A stretch of 64,000 nt of DNA. Origin: JABDPF01 sp036351055. Its GTDB lineage: Bacteria > Pseudomonadota > Gammaproteobacteria > Xanthomonadales > SZUA-36. The first letter of the stretch is position 1; each line of letters starts with the position of its first letter. A program made the position numbers and the translations under genes. Where the stretch lies: the NCBI GenBank assembly GCA_036351055.1, contig JAZBOH010000137.1:1-64000 (forward strand). The letters run 5' to 3'. The notes beneath the pieces are model-generated. The model saw nothing but the letters and a program-made list of their open reading frames with translations, had not been told where the DNA came from and did no database searches. This document shows, in pieces, positions 51,877 to 61,231 of the stretch.

Positions 51877-53445
51877 TCATGTTCCGCGCATGGGCGTTCC
51901 TGACCGCACGGCCAGGCCCAGCACGGTATAAGAAGCCGGAGGCAGTTTGAGCGTCATGCTGCTTCCGGGTGCCGGGGCATCAAGTGCTTGCGGGATGACC
52001 CGCCGGGGCTGATCAAAGGTGTTGATGGCTTGCAGGTCCGGGCCGGTAATCGTTTCGCAGTTCAGCACACGGGTCGGTGCCGGGCCCTGCCACTCGAGGA
52101 CCAGTTCGCGCTCATTGTTCAGGTCACGATTCAGCACGAACAGGTAGGCCTCACCCCTTTGTTCATCCATCGTCAGCGCGGCATCAATATAGGGCACTTG
52201 CGCATCACGGGCGAAATCTGGCCGCAGGCCGTCAGCCTTAATCGGGTAGGTGTCTGACTCGACAGCGAGGTCGATTACCTGGCCGCTTGCGTATTTCAAG
52301 GCCCAGGCGTAAGGGTAGTAGGTGGTTTGGCGCAAAATGCCCTGGTCATTGGCCATCAGCGGTGCAATCACGTTGACGATCTGTGCCAGGCAGCCGATGC
52401 GGACCCGTCCGGATTCGCGCATCAGGGTATTCAGGAAGCCGCCGACCAGCAGGGCATCTTCGAGGTTGTATTCTTCTTCCAACAGGTGCGGCGCCACCCG
52501 GCCCTGGCCGTCCATGTCCGCCGGTGTGCGGGCGCGGTACCAGACATTCCATTCATCGAACGCCAGCCACAGTCGCTTTGAGCAGCCCCGATCCGCTCGC
52601 ACTTCGTCACAGATGCTGGCGATTTCATGGATCTGGCGCTGCATGTCCAGGTTCATGGCCAGGTAGCGTGCTGAACTCGCGCCGGTGAGCTCTGCGGTAT
52701 TGCCGTAGTAGTTGTGCAGCGAGATGGCGTCGACATGTTCGTAGCAATGCTGGAGAATCTCCCGGTCCCAACTGCCAAAGCTTGGCAGTTCCGTGTTACT
52801 GGACCCGGCGGCAATCAGTTGCACACCGGGATCGACTTCACGCACCAACTTCGCCGTTTCGACCGCGATTCGGCCGTATTCCCGGGCCGACATGTGGCCC
52901 ATCTGCCAGGGGCCGTCGAGTTCGTTGCCGAGGCACCAGTAGCGCACCTTGTGCGGGCGCTCGTAGCCGTGCTCGCGGCGCAGATCGCTCCACCGTGTTC
53001 CACCTTCACCATTGCAATAGTCAACGTAAGCGGCCGCCATTTCAGGGGTATTGGTGCCGAGGTTGAATACCAGCATCGGCTCCGAACCGGCCTGCCTGCA
53101 CCACCGGATGAATTCGTTGGTTCCGAACTGGTTGGTCTCGGTCGAGTTCCAGGCTTTCTCGTGCACGGATGGTCGAAGTTCCCTGGGCCCGACACCATCC
53201 AGCCAGTTGTAACCGGAGACAAAATTGCCACCGGGGTATCGCACGATGGGTACGGCGAGGCCCCGGACTTCTTCGAGCAGGTCCGATCGAAGTCCGTCTT
53301 TGTTGCTCAAGGGTGAACCGGGTTGGTAAACGCCTTCGTAAACGGCCCGTCCCAGGTGTTCGAGAAAGCTTCCAAACAAGCGGCGGTCAAGCACGGAATG
53401 TACCCGTTCCCGGTCGATCACGATTCTTGCCGACCTCGTTTTCAC
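51877..53445 (-). CDS. abfA: alpha-L-arabinofuranosidase, GH51, cytoplasmic
   Basis: 522 residues without a signal peptide. GH51 features: RLFGSFLEHLGRAVYEGVY near residue 22, RYPGGNFVSGYNW near residue 70, CLGNELDGPWQMGH near residue 172 (acid/base Glu), and LWLAFDEWNVWYR near residue 290 (nucleophile Glu). The C-terminal beta domain ends in TLKLPPASYTVL. It removes terminal alpha-L-arabinofuranosyl residues from imported oligosaccharides. The start is GTG at 53445; no in-frame ATG is near. Operator O2 lies 28 bp upstream. A weak hairpin (CCCGGA/TCCGGG) separates it from the convergent BNR gene. Confidence 0.93.
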   Translation of the reverse strand: MKTRSARIVIDRERVHSVLDRRLFGSFLEHLGRAVYEGVYQPGSPLSNKDGLRSDLLEEVRGLAVPIVRYPGGNFVSGYNWLDGVGPRELRPSVHEKAWNSTETNQFGTNEFIRWCRQAGSEPMLVFNLGTNTPEMAAAYVDYCNGEGGTRWSDLRREHGYERPHKVRYWCLGNELDGPWQMGHMSAREYGRIAVETAKLVREVDPGVQLIAAGSSNTELPSFGSWDREILQHCYEHVDAISLHNYYGNTAELTGASSARYLAMNLDMQRQIHEIASICDEVRADRGCSKRLWLAFDEWNVWYRARTPADMDGQGRVAPHLLEEEYNLEDALLVGGFLNTLMRESGRVRIGCLAQIVNVIAPLMANDQGILRQTTYYPYAWALKYASGQVIDLAVESDTYPIKADGLRPDFARDAQVPYIDAALTMDEQRGEAYLFVLNRDLNNERELVLEWQGPAPTRVLNCETITGPDLQAINTFDQPRRVIPQALDAPAPGSSMTLKLPPASYTVLGLAVRSGTPMRGT

Positions 53446-53472
53446 TTGACCCCCGTCACTTCACATTTACAT

Positions 53473-53488
53473 ATGTTAGCGGTAACAT
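53473..53488. promoter_or_regulatory. Arabinose-regulon operator O2 (GH51/GH43 divergent pair)
   Basis: ATGTTAGCGGTAACAT is the most symmetric of the four sites. On the minus strand it directly follows a CATAAT -10-like hexamer leading to the GH51 gene. The rightward GH43 gene starts 136 bp away and could share it. Confidence 0.78.
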
Positions 53489-53623
53489 TATGATCGTTTG
53501 AATCAGTTTTTCAAGGCAAGCGACGAAATCAGCACAATTGACCGGGATCAAGCGGCGGCCATCTGACCGGGTTTATTCCCTTGTCCGGGTGGCCCTTAGC
53601 GAACAGGGGCACAATCAATCCAG

Positions 53624-55243
53624 ATGAAGAAACGGAATTCCAATTCGGCCTTACAGTTCGCCTGGCTGGCTTTTTTGTGCCTGTCCCTGGTATTGCCGCC
53701 TGGCTTCCTGGTCGCGTCGGAACCGTCGATGCGGCAGAAAACCAGGAGCGTCCTGGACTTTCAGCGGCTAAAGAGCGTGCCCGAAACGGGCCAGGTCTCC
53801 TTCCAGGACGTCACGGTTCACGATCCATCGGTTCTCGAGGTCGACGGAAGCTACTATATTTTCGGCTCCCACCTGGCGGCTGCAAAAACTACGGACCTGC
53901 TGAACTGGGAACTGATCGCCGACGGTGTCAACGAATACAACCCCTTGTTCGAAAACGCGGTCACCGAACTGGAGGAGATCTACGACTGGTCAGGCGCCGT
54001 CGGCTTGTGGGCGAATAACGTCACGCAGCTCGACGATGGTCGCTTCTACATGTATCCCAACCTCAGCCAGTCGGATGCGCCTCGCGCGTCGATCGGGCTG
54101 GCCATAGCAGATGAAGTAGAGGGTCCTTATGCATTCCAGGGCATCTTCCTGCAATCTGGCATGTGGGGTCAGGTCAGCGAAGACGGCGTCAACGTGTACG
54201 ACCCGCTGATCCACCCCAATACCATCGACCCGCACGTTTTTTACGATAACGCCGGCAAGCTGTGGATGGTCTACGGATCGTATTCGGGCGGCATTTTCAT
54301 CCTCGAGATGGACCCCCTGACCGGTTTTCCACTTGCAGGGCAGGGTTACGGCAAGCACCTGATGGGCGGCAACCACAGCCGCATCGAAGGCCCTTACATC
54401 ATCTACAGCCGGCACACGGGCTACTACTACCTGTTTGTCTCGTTCGGCGGGTTGTCTTACCGTGACGGCTACAACATCCGGGTGGCCCGTTCTTTGTATC
54501 CCGACGGACCTTACTTCGACGCCCTGGGTAACGACATGGCCGACGTGAAGTCCAACCCTGCGCTGCCGCTATTCGATGATGACAGCATTGCGCCCTTTGG
54601 CCAGAAGCTGTTCGGAGACCATTTCTGGGACCGGGACGACCGTGAGCCTGGCACGGGGGCCGGTCACGGATATTCTTCTCCGGGCCATAATTCAGCGTTC
54701 TACGACGCGGAAACCGGCAAGTACTTCCTGGTTTTTCACACGCGCTTTCCCGGGCAGGGGGAGTTCCACCAGGTACGTGTACACGAAATGTTCATGAACG
54801 CGGACGGTTGGCCGGTGGTGGCTCCTTACCGTTGGGTGCCTTACCGCCATGTGCCATACAGGGACGTTCCCTTTGCCGCCGGCCGCTACCCCTGGTACCA
54901 GCCGCGCTGTCGCCACAAGGCCCACTGCTGGAACATGGAAACCGTCGCCCTGGAAGAGACAGTCGGGGAGTACAAGCTGATCAACCACGGCAAGGCCATC
55001 ATCGGCGATATCGTCGAACCGGTTACCATTTTCCTGCAAGACGACGGTGACATCAGCGGCGAAAACAGTGGTCGTTGGACGCGCAGTTACGGCAACCGGA
55101 TCACGGTGGCGCTTGACGGTGTCGGCAGCTTCGCGGGCGTGATGTCCAGGGGATGGAACGAGACGTCTGAACAGTTCGTGGTCACTTTCTCGGCGCAATC
55201 GGTGGAAGGCATCTCGATCTGGGCCAGTCAACTCGCGCGCTGA
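53624..55243 (+). CDS. GH43 endo-arabinanase-like enzyme with C-terminal beta domain, secreted
   Basis: 539 residues with a signal peptide (FAWLAFLCLSLVLPPGFLVA). GH43 catalytic elements are VHDPSVLEVDG near residue 66 (Asp base), NTIDPHVFYDNAG near residue 200 (Asp) and SRIEGPYIIYS near residue 254 (Glu acid). The extra C-terminal domain of about 130 residues (MNADGWPVVAPYRW onward) resembles the two-domain endo-alpha-1,5-L-arabinanases of the AbnB type. The position between O2 and the GPH permease supports a role in arabinan breakdown outside the cytoplasm. Confidence 0.88.
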   Translation: MKKRNSNSALQFAWLAFLCLSLVLPPGFLVASEPSMRQKTRSVLDFQRLKSVPETGQVSFQDVTVHDPSVLEVDGSYYIFGSHLAAAKTTDLLNWELIADGVNEYNPLFENAVTELEEIYDWSGAVGLWANNVTQLDDGRFYMYPNLSQSDAPRASIGLAIADEVEGPYAFQGIFLQSGMWGQVSEDGVNVYDPLIHPNTIDPHVFYDNAGKLWMVYGSYSGGIFILEMDPLTGFPLAGQGYGKHLMGGNHSRIEGPYIIYSRHTGYYYLFVSFGGLSYRDGYNIRVARSLYPDGPYFDALGNDMADVKSNPALPLFDDDSIAPFGQKLFGDHFWDRDDREPGTGAGHGYSSPGHNSAFYDAETGKYFLVFHTRFPGQGEFHQVRVHEMFMNADGWPVVAPYRWVPYRHVPYRDVPFAAGRYPWYQPRCRHKAHCWNMETVALEETVGEYKLINHGKAIIGDIVEPVTIFLQDDGDISGENSGRWTRSYGNRITVALDGVGSFAGVMSRGWNETSEQFVVTFSAQSVEGISIWASQLAR

Positions 55244-55289
55244 ATTCATTCAGGTCGGCGGGTCGATTGATTTTGATATTTGTGCGAAT

Positions 55290-55305
55290 ATGGTACCGCT
55301 AACAT
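55290..55305. promoter_or_regulatory. Arabinose-regulon operator O3 (permease operon)
   Basis: ATGGTACCGCTAACAT, the reverse complement form of O1's core, 36 bp before the permease start. It probably controls the permease, GH43 and GH127 genes as one operon. Confidence 0.75.
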
Positions 55306-55340
55306 AGACAAAGACCCGGGCCCACAAGAACAATTGGAAA

Positions 55341-56699
55341 ATGCAGACACAAAAACTCACCTATCTTGAAAAAATCGGCTTCGGCGCCGGCGACATGGCG
55401 GTCAACGTCGTCATCTCGTCGATGTTCCTTATCATTTCCTTTTTCTACACCGATATTTATGGCCTGAAGCCGACCCACATGGGCATCCTGTTCCTGGCGG
55501 CCCGCCTGGTCGATGCGGTCACCGATCCCCTGATGGGACTGATCACGGACCGTTACAAGTCCCGCTGGGGCCGGTACCGCCAGTATTTCCTGTTCCTTTC
55601 CGTGCCTTTTGGTATCTCGGTGTTTCTGCTGTTCACCACGCCGGACTGGAGCTACAACGCCAAGCTGATCTGGGCGTATGGCACCTATATCCTGGTGACC
55701 CTGATGTTTACCGCGGTCACGATTCCCTATATTTCGCTGATCGGTGTGCTGACCGCGGATCCGCAGGAACGACTGTCTGCAAACGGCTACCGCCTGTTTT
55801 TTGCCAAGATCGCCGCGTTCTGCGTGACCATCATTGTGCCGATCATGGCTTCCCGCTGGGGCGGCGAAACCCTGGCCGACGGCTACCAGGCGGCCATGGG
55901 CGTGATGGCTGCGATGGCCACGCTGCTGTTCCTGTTCTGCTTCGCGACAACGACCGAACGGGTCGAGCACGTGATCGACAAGAAGCCACTGGGTGAGCAA
56001 TTCAGGATCCTGCTGAAAAACGACCAGTGGCTGGTGCTGTGCGGCGTGTGCTTTATCGGCACGGTCGGCTACGTGATCCGTGCCTCCGTTGCGGCCTACT
56101 ACGCCACTTATTACCTGGGTGCGGGCGCCACGATGCTGTCGGGTTTCCTGTCAACCGGCGTGGTCGCCGCAATCCTGGCCATGGTGGCTTCCACCTGGAT
56201 CACCAAGCGCTACTGCAAGGTGCAACTGTTCCGCTGGACGCAGCTCGCCGTCGGCGTGATCAGCCTGCTGATGTTCCTGCTGGTGGGGCCGGGTGATGTC
56301 GTCCTGGCCTTTGTTTTCTATTTTGTCCTGTCCTTCGTGGTCGACCTGCACGCACCGGTGTTCTGGTCGGCCATTGCCGAGGCAGTGGACTACGGGCAGG
56401 TCAAGACCGGAAAACGTGTCTCCGGACTGGCCTTCGGCGGCATCTCGTTCTGCCAGAAGGCGGGCATGGGCGCAGCCGGTTTCATCGTCGGTATCCTGCT
56501 TACCCTGTTCGGCTACCAGGCCGGTGAGGTGCAGAGCGACCTGGCGCTGACCGGTATCGCGCTGATGCTGTCCATCATCCCCGGCGTTTTCCACGCGATC
56601 ATGGGCGGGCTGATGTTCAAGTACCGGATCACGGACAGCTACTACAACGAGATGGTCTCGAGCGGAAAGATCAACGGATTGGAAGCGAAGCCCGCCTGA
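55341..56699 (+). CDS. GPH-family sugar:cation symporter (MFS)
   Basis: A 452-residue, 12-helix inner-membrane transporter of the glycoside-pentoside-hexuronide family. It begins EKIGFGAGDMAVNVVIS, has ARLVDAVTDPLMGLITDRYKSRWGRYR near residue 55 (landmarks: DAVTDP and RWGRYR), and WSAIAEAVDYGQVKTGKRVSGLAFG near residue 338 (landmarks: DYGQ, TGKR). These are the GPH/MelB signatures. It is the first gene after O3 and is followed 45 bp later by a GH43 without signal peptide. It would therefore import arabinose oligomers or arabinosides for cytoplasmic hydrolysis. Confidence 0.93.
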   Translation: MQTQKLTYLEKIGFGAGDMAVNVVISSMFLIISFFYTDIYGLKPTHMGILFLAARLVDAVTDPLMGLITDRYKSRWGRYRQYFLFLSVPFGISVFLLFTTPDWSYNAKLIWAYGTYILVTLMFTAVTIPYISLIGVLTADPQERLSANGYRLFFAKIAAFCVTIIVPIMASRWGGETLADGYQAAMGVMAAMATLLFLFCFATTTERVEHVIDKKPLGEQFRILLKNDQWLVLCGVCFIGTVGYVIRASVAAYYATYYLGAGATMLSGFLSTGVVAAILAMVASTWITKRYCKVQLFRWTQLAVGVISLLMFLLVGPGDVVLAFVFYFVLSFVVDLHAPVFWSAIAEAVDYGQVKTGKRVSGLAFGGISFCQKAGMGAAGFIVGILLTLFGYQAGEVQSDLALTGIALMLSIIPGVFHAIMGGLMFKYRITDSYYNEMVSSGKINGLEAKPA

Positions 56700-56744
56700 G
56701 CCGGGTTTCGACTGGATTGAAACGTAATAAACCTGGAGTCTGAA

Positions 56745-57692
56745 ATGAATGTATTGGCGCCATTGATCGAACAGCGGGCCGATCCCTACATTCACAAGCA
56801 CGATGATGGCTGGTATTACTTCACCGCGTCGGTTCCCGATTACGACGGCATCGAATTGCGGCGGGCGCGCACGATCGCAGAACTGGTCGATGCCGAAACC
56901 AAGATGGTCTGGTGCAAGCCGGACGAAGGTCCTTACAGCGACCTGATATGGGCGCCTGAGCTGCATTTTATTCACGATTGCTGGTACGTCTACTTCGCGG
57001 CGGCACCGTCGCGCGAGATCAAGGACGAGCTGTTCCAGCACCGGATGTACGCGATATCGAATCCTTCGGCCAATCCGCTGGAGGGGGAGTGGGCTTTCGA
57101 GGGCCAGATCGACACCGGCATGGATACCTTCTGCCTGGACGCCACGACCTTTACCCACAACGACGAGTTGTATTACCTGTGGGCGCAGAAGGAAGAGGGC
57201 ATCCGTGGCAACTCCAACCTGTACATTGCAAAAATGAAGAACCCGGTTGCAATCGAAGGCGAACCGGTACGCCTGAGCATCCCCGAGTTCGACTGGGAGA
57301 TCCAGGGTTTCTGGGTCAATGAAGGGCCTGCCGTGGTCAAGCGCGGGCACCGCCTGTTCATTACCTATTCCGCCAGTGCAACGGATGAGAATTACGCGAT
57401 GGGCCTGCTGTGGGCCGATAAAAACGCCGACCTGCTGGATCCGGACAGCTGGAGCAAATCGGACACGCCGGTACTGACCAGCAACCCCGAGTACCGCGTT
57501 TTTGGCCCCGGCCACAATAGTTTCACCGTGTCCGAGGACGGTGAGACCGACCTGCTGGTCTACCATGCGCGCACCTATACCGAGATCGAGGGTGATCCAT
57601 TGTGGGATCCGAACCGGCACACCTTCGTCAAGCCACTGAGGTGGGATGAAGACGGTATGCCGGTGTTTGGCGACGCCGCCCTGGCAGACTAG
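56745..57692 (+). CDS. GH43 exo-arabinofuranosidase-like enzyme, cytoplasmic
   Basis: 315 residues without a signal peptide: the catalytic Asp in RADPYIHKHDDG is already at about residue 12. CLDATTFTHNDELYYLWAQ near residue 127 supplies the second Asp and FWVNEGPAVVKRGHRL near residue 188 the Glu. It is clearly related to the secreted GH43 at 60093-61115 (shared FITYSASATDxxYAMGLLWAD-type region). Ribosome-binding site is weak (GGAGTCTG). It follows the permease and probably trims imported oligosaccharides, releasing arabinose. Confidence 0.88.
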   Translation: MNVLAPLIEQRADPYIHKHDDGWYYFTASVPDYDGIELRRARTIAELVDAETKMVWCKPDEGPYSDLIWAPELHFIHDCWYVYFAAAPSREIKDELFQHRMYAISNPSANPLEGEWAFEGQIDTGMDTFCLDATTFTHNDELYYLWAQKEEGIRGNSNLYIAKMKNPVAIEGEPVRLSIPEFDWEIQGFWVNEGPAVVKRGHRLFITYSASATDENYAMGLLWADKNADLLDPDSWSKSDTPVLTSNPEYRVFGPGHNSFTVSEDGETDLLVYHARTYTEIEGDPLWDPNRHTFVKPLRWDEDGMPVFGDAALAD

Positions 57693-57722
57693 GCCGGCGA
57701 CTTCAAAGGCCAGGACGGATCA

Positions 57723-60080
57723 ATGAACTTCAGGATACTGACAATACTGACCGGCCTCTTTTTGTGCGCCAGCGTGATGGCTGTTGAGTACCCTGCGCTG
57801 AGCGACGTCCGCCTGCTCGAAAGCCCCTTCAAACAGGCCCAGGACCGCAACATCGAATACGTGATGGCGATGCAGCCGGACCGGCTGCTGGCGCCCTACC
57901 TGGCAGAAGCGGGGCTCGAGCCGCGCGCAAAAAAATACGGCAACTGGGAGAGTTCCGGCCTGGGTGGCCACATTGGCGGGCATTACCTTAGCGCGCTCAG
58001 CATGGCCTGGGCCGCCACCGGCCGCGAGGACGTCAAGCAACGCCTCGATTACATGCTGGGTGAACTGCGGCGGGCCCAGCTGGCGAACGGGGATGGTTAC
58101 CTCGGTGGTGTGCCCGGCGGGCAACAGCTGTGGGCCGAACTGGCGGCCGGCGACGTGCGCGCCGACCTGTTCGACCTGAACGGCTACTGGGTTCCCTGGT
58201 ACAACCTGCACAAGACGTTTTCCGGCCTGCGCGACGCCTGGCTGTTCACCGGCAATCCGCTGGCCCGCACGATGCTGGTCGAGTGGGCGGACTGGGCAGC
58301 CGGGCTGGTTTCAAAGCTCGACGATGAGCAGCTGCAAACCATGCTGCTTACCGAGCATGGCGGCATGAACGAGGTGTTCGCCGACGTGGCCGGCATCACC
58401 GGTGAACAACGTTACCTGGACGTGGCGCGGCGTTTTTCCCATCGCCTGCTGCTGGAACCCCTGCTACGGGGCGAAGACCGTCTTACCGGGTTGCATGCCA
58501 ATACCCAGATTCCCAAGGTGGTGGGTTTCCAGGCCATTGCGCAGTCGGCGGACGACCCGGCCTGGCACGGAGCGGCGAGGTATTTCTGGGACACGGTCGT
58601 CAATGAGCGCAGTGTCGCCATCGGCGGAAACAGCGTGCGCGAACACTTCCAAGACAAAAACGATTTTTCGCCGATGGTGGAAGAGGTTGAAGGGCCCGAG
58701 ACCTGCAATACCTACAACATGCTCAAGCTGACGCGCCTCTTATACCGGGCCGAGCCCCGGCCTGAATATGCCGACTATTACGAGCGCGCCCTGTACAACC
58801 ACATCCTGTCATCGCAGGACCCGGCCACCGGCGGCCTGGTCTATTTCACGGCCATGCGGCCGCAACACTACCGCGTTTATTCGCAGGTACACGAGGCCAT
58901 GTGGTGCTGCGTCGGTTCGGGCATCGAAAACCACGTGAAATACGGCGAGTTCATCTACGCTGCCGACGGCGCTGAACTGCTCGTCAACCTGTTTATCCCG
59001 TCGCGCCTTGACTGGCCCGAAAAAGGTCTGAAGCTGCGCCAGGTCAACCGTTTTCCCGACCGCCCGGAGACTCAGCTTGTATTCGAAGCGGACGTCGAAT
59101 CCATTCTGAAATTACGTTATCCGAACTGGGCGGTCGGGACTCCTGTTCTCAGGATCAACGGAGAAACGCAGGAAGTGTTGGCCGGCGCCGACGGCTATAT
59201 CCGCCTTGAGCGCAGCTGGAAGAAGGGCGACACGGTATCGCTGCAGTTGCCGATGGAGACCCGGCTGGAGCAAATGCCGGGCGGGGAGAACTGGTTCGCG
59301 GTTCTTTATGGCCCCGTCGTATTGGCGGCAGCGACACCACCGTTGCAAAACGAATCGCTGGATTTTTACGCGGACGGCAGCCGCATGGGCCATATCGCCG
59401 GTGGTGCGATGTGCCCGCTGGAGCAAACGCCGGTGTTTGTATCCGACAAGCCCGATTTTGCTGACCGGTTCGAACGCATCGAGGGCGGGCAACTGCGTTT
59501 CCGCTTCACGGGCGGTGCCGGGCTGGAAGCACTCGAGGCCTGGGAACTGATTCCGTTCTTTCGGCTTCACCGGTCCCGTTACGTGCTCTACTGGCCGTTC
59601 AGCACGCCCGGGCAATTGCACGCGCGGCAGGAGGCCGTCCGCCTGGAAGAAGCCGCACGGCTCGAGTTAGAGCAGTTAACTGTCGACACGGTAGCCCCGG
59701 GTGAGCAGCAACCCGAGGTGGAGCACGAGTTCGAGGCTGTTGACTCCGAGGCGGGCGTCAATTTTGGTCGCCACTGGCGCCATGCTGCCGGCTGGTTTGC
59801 ATACACCCTGAACGACCCGGAAGGTGCAGGCCGGATTTTGCGTATCGACTACTGGGGTGCTGATGCCGGCCGCAACTTCAGCATCGAAATGAACGGCGTG
59901 CTGCTTGCCGAGGTCAGCCTGAGCGGCGAGCACGGAGCACAGTTCGTATCGGTGGATTACCCCGTGCCGGCCGAGGCGCTCGCCGCCGGCAAGGGCGGCA
60001 AACACAGGCTGCGCTTCGTCGCCGGGGAGGGCTCACTTGCCGGTGGCATCTATGGCGTCCGTCTCCTGCGCAGCGAGTGA
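57723..60080 (+). CDS. beta-L-arabinofuranosidase, GH127
   Basis: 785 residues with signal peptide MNFRILTILTGLFLCASVMA. GH127 features: SGLGGHIGGHYLSALSMAWA near residue 79, WVPWYNLHKTFSGLRDAW near residue 155, HGGMNEVFADVAGITG near residue 209, and EEVEGPETCNTYNMLKLTRL near residue 322 (Glu and one Cys of the zinc site). MWCCVGSGIENHVKYGE near residue 394 carries the Cys pair that includes the nucleophile. The last 100-150 residues form an additional beta-rich domain. It cleaves beta-L-arabinofuranosyl linkages such as those on hydroxyproline-rich plant glycoproteins. It starts 30 bp after the GH43 gene, in the O3 operon. Confidence 0.92.
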   Translation: MNFRILTILTGLFLCASVMAVEYPALSDVRLLESPFKQAQDRNIEYVMAMQPDRLLAPYLAEAGLEPRAKKYGNWESSGLGGHIGGHYLSALSMAWAATGREDVKQRLDYMLGELRRAQLANGDGYLGGVPGGQQLWAELAAGDVRADLFDLNGYWVPWYNLHKTFSGLRDAWLFTGNPLARTMLVEWADWAAGLVSKLDDEQLQTMLLTEHGGMNEVFADVAGITGEQRYLDVARRFSHRLLLEPLLRGEDRLTGLHANTQIPKVVGFQAIAQSADDPAWHGAARYFWDTVVNERSVAIGGNSVREHFQDKNDFSPMVEEVEGPETCNTYNMLKLTRLLYRAEPRPEYADYYERALYNHILSSQDPATGGLVYFTAMRPQHYRVYSQVHEAMWCCVGSGIENHVKYGEFIYAADGAELLVNLFIPSRLDWPEKGLKLRQVNRFPDRPETQLVFEADVESILKLRYPNWAVGTPVLRINGETQEVLAGADGYIRLERSWKKGDTVSLQLPMETRLEQMPGGENWFAVLYGPVVLAAATPPLQNESLDFYADGSRMGHIAGGAMCPLEQTPVFVSDKPDFADRFERIEGGQLRFRFTGGAGLEALEAWELIPFFRLHRSRYVLYWPFSTPGQLHARQEAVRLEEAARLELEQLTVDTVAPGEQQPEVEHEFEAVDSEAGVNFGRHWRHAAGWFAYTLNDPEGAGRILRIDYWGADAGRNFSIEMNGVLLAEVSLSGEHGAQFVSVDYPVPAEALAAGKGGKHRLRFVAGEGSLAGGIYGVRLLRSE

Positions 60081-60092
60081 GACCATTGCTTT

Positions 60093-61115
60093 TCAGTCGT
60101 TCTCCCCGGGCCTGAAGTCCGGGAATCCGTTATCGTCCCAGTGCAGTACCCGCGCCCTTGCGTGCCGGTTTGGATCGGTCAACGGCGTGCCGATCAAATC
60201 GCGGTAATCGCGGCTGTGGTAGATCATCAGGTCGGTTTTGCCGTCTTCAGCGATGGTGAAGCTGTTGTGGCCCGGGCCGTAACGCCCCAGTGACTCGTCA
60301 CTGGTAAATACCGGTTCGGGCAGCTTGTGCCAACTGGCCGGGTCCATCAGGTCCGCATGCTCGTCCGCCCACAGCAGACCCATCGCGTAGCGGTGGTCGG
60401 TGGCGCTGGCGGAGTAGGTGAGGAACACCCTGCCGTTGCGGATGATGACGGCTGCGCCCTCGTTGACCTTGTAGCCCAGGCGCTCCCAATCCAGCAACGG
60501 TTCACTGATGATGGCAACTTCCTGCCGGATACTGACCGGGCTATCCATTTCGGCGATGAGCAGGGCCGAGTTGTAGCTGCGGTCACGGTCCATCTGCGCC
60601 CACAGCAGGTAACGTTTGCCGCGGTGCTCGAAGGAAGTCGCGTCCAGCGAGAAGCTGTCCCAGGGCGTCCTGATCTGACCCTCTTCCACCCACTCCCCGG
60701 TCATCGGGTCGTCATTGGCGTTGGACAGCACATACATACGGATACTGAAACGCCTTGCCACGTCACCAGCCGCGAAATAGATATACCACTTGCCGTCGAT
60801 CCGGTGTAGCTCCGGCGCCCAGATATTGGCGCTCATCGGGCCGGACTCCCTCATGCGCCAGACCGTGACGGGCTCGGCCAGCTTCAGGTCGTTCAGGCGG
60901 CAGGCCTGGCGCAGCTCGATACGGTCGAATTCCGGCGCGGTGCCGATAAACCAGTAGCAACCGGTGCTTTCGTCACGGTGGATCCAGGGGTCGGCGCGTT
61001 GCAGGACGATCGGGTTGTCCAGGTTCAGGGAATCGGCCGTTGCTGCAAGGCTTGTGCATGCCAGGAACAGGAGTATCAGCGTCTTCAAACGGTCCAGGGA
61101 ACGTGCTGTGGTCAT
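60093..61115 (-). CDS. GH43 exo-arabinofuranosidase-like enzyme, secreted paralogue
   Basis: 340 residues from the ATG at 61115, which gives a signal peptide (LDRLKTLILLFLACTSLAATA); the frame is open to 61202 but upstream residues are not signal-like and cover the operator. Catalytic residues: RADPWIHRDES near residue 40 (Asp), FSLDATSFEHRGKRYLLWAQ near residue 155 (Asp), and YKVNEGAAVIIRNGRV near residue 217 (Glu). It is a paralogue of the cytoplasmic GH43 at 56745-57692. It is divergent from the endo-arabinanase gene at 61232 across O4. Confidence 0.88.
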   Translation of the reverse strand: MTTARSLDRLKTLILLFLACTSLAATADSLNLDNPIVLQRADPWIHRDESTGCYWFIGTAPEFDRIELRQACRLNDLKLAEPVTVWRMRESGPMSANIWAPELHRIDGKWYIYFAAGDVARRFSIRMYVLSNANDDPMTGEWVEEGQIRTPWDSFSLDATSFEHRGKRYLLWAQMDRDRSYNSALLIAEMDSPVSIRQEVAIISEPLLDWERLGYKVNEGAAVIIRNGRVFLTYSASATDHRYAMGLLWADEHADLMDPASWHKLPEPVFTSDESLGRYGPGHNSFTIAEDGKTDLMIYHSRDYRDLIGTPLTDPNRHARARVLHWDDNGFPDFRPGEND

Positions 61116-61149
61116 TTCTGTGAACACCCCTACAATTTTCCAGTATGGA

Positions 61150-61165
61150 TAGTTAGCGCTACCAT
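61150..61165. promoter_or_regulatory. Arabinose-regulon operator O4 (divergent GH43 pair)
   Basis: TAGTTAGCGCTACCAT, with central GTTAGCGCTAC nearly symmetric, 35 bp from the leftward and 67 bp from the rightward GH43 start. One site could control both genes. Confidence 0.7.
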
Positions 61166-61231
61166 TTTGCAGTATTATCGTACTTTCCGGGCTGTTTTGC
61201 ACAGCCAGTTCATTGCAAAGGGAATATTCAA

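Noticed and set aside
56151..57620. 489-codon open frame antisense to the permease and GH43 genes
   Set aside because: It spans two well-supported genes and their intergenic gap, which real overlapping genes rarely do. It has no domain signature.
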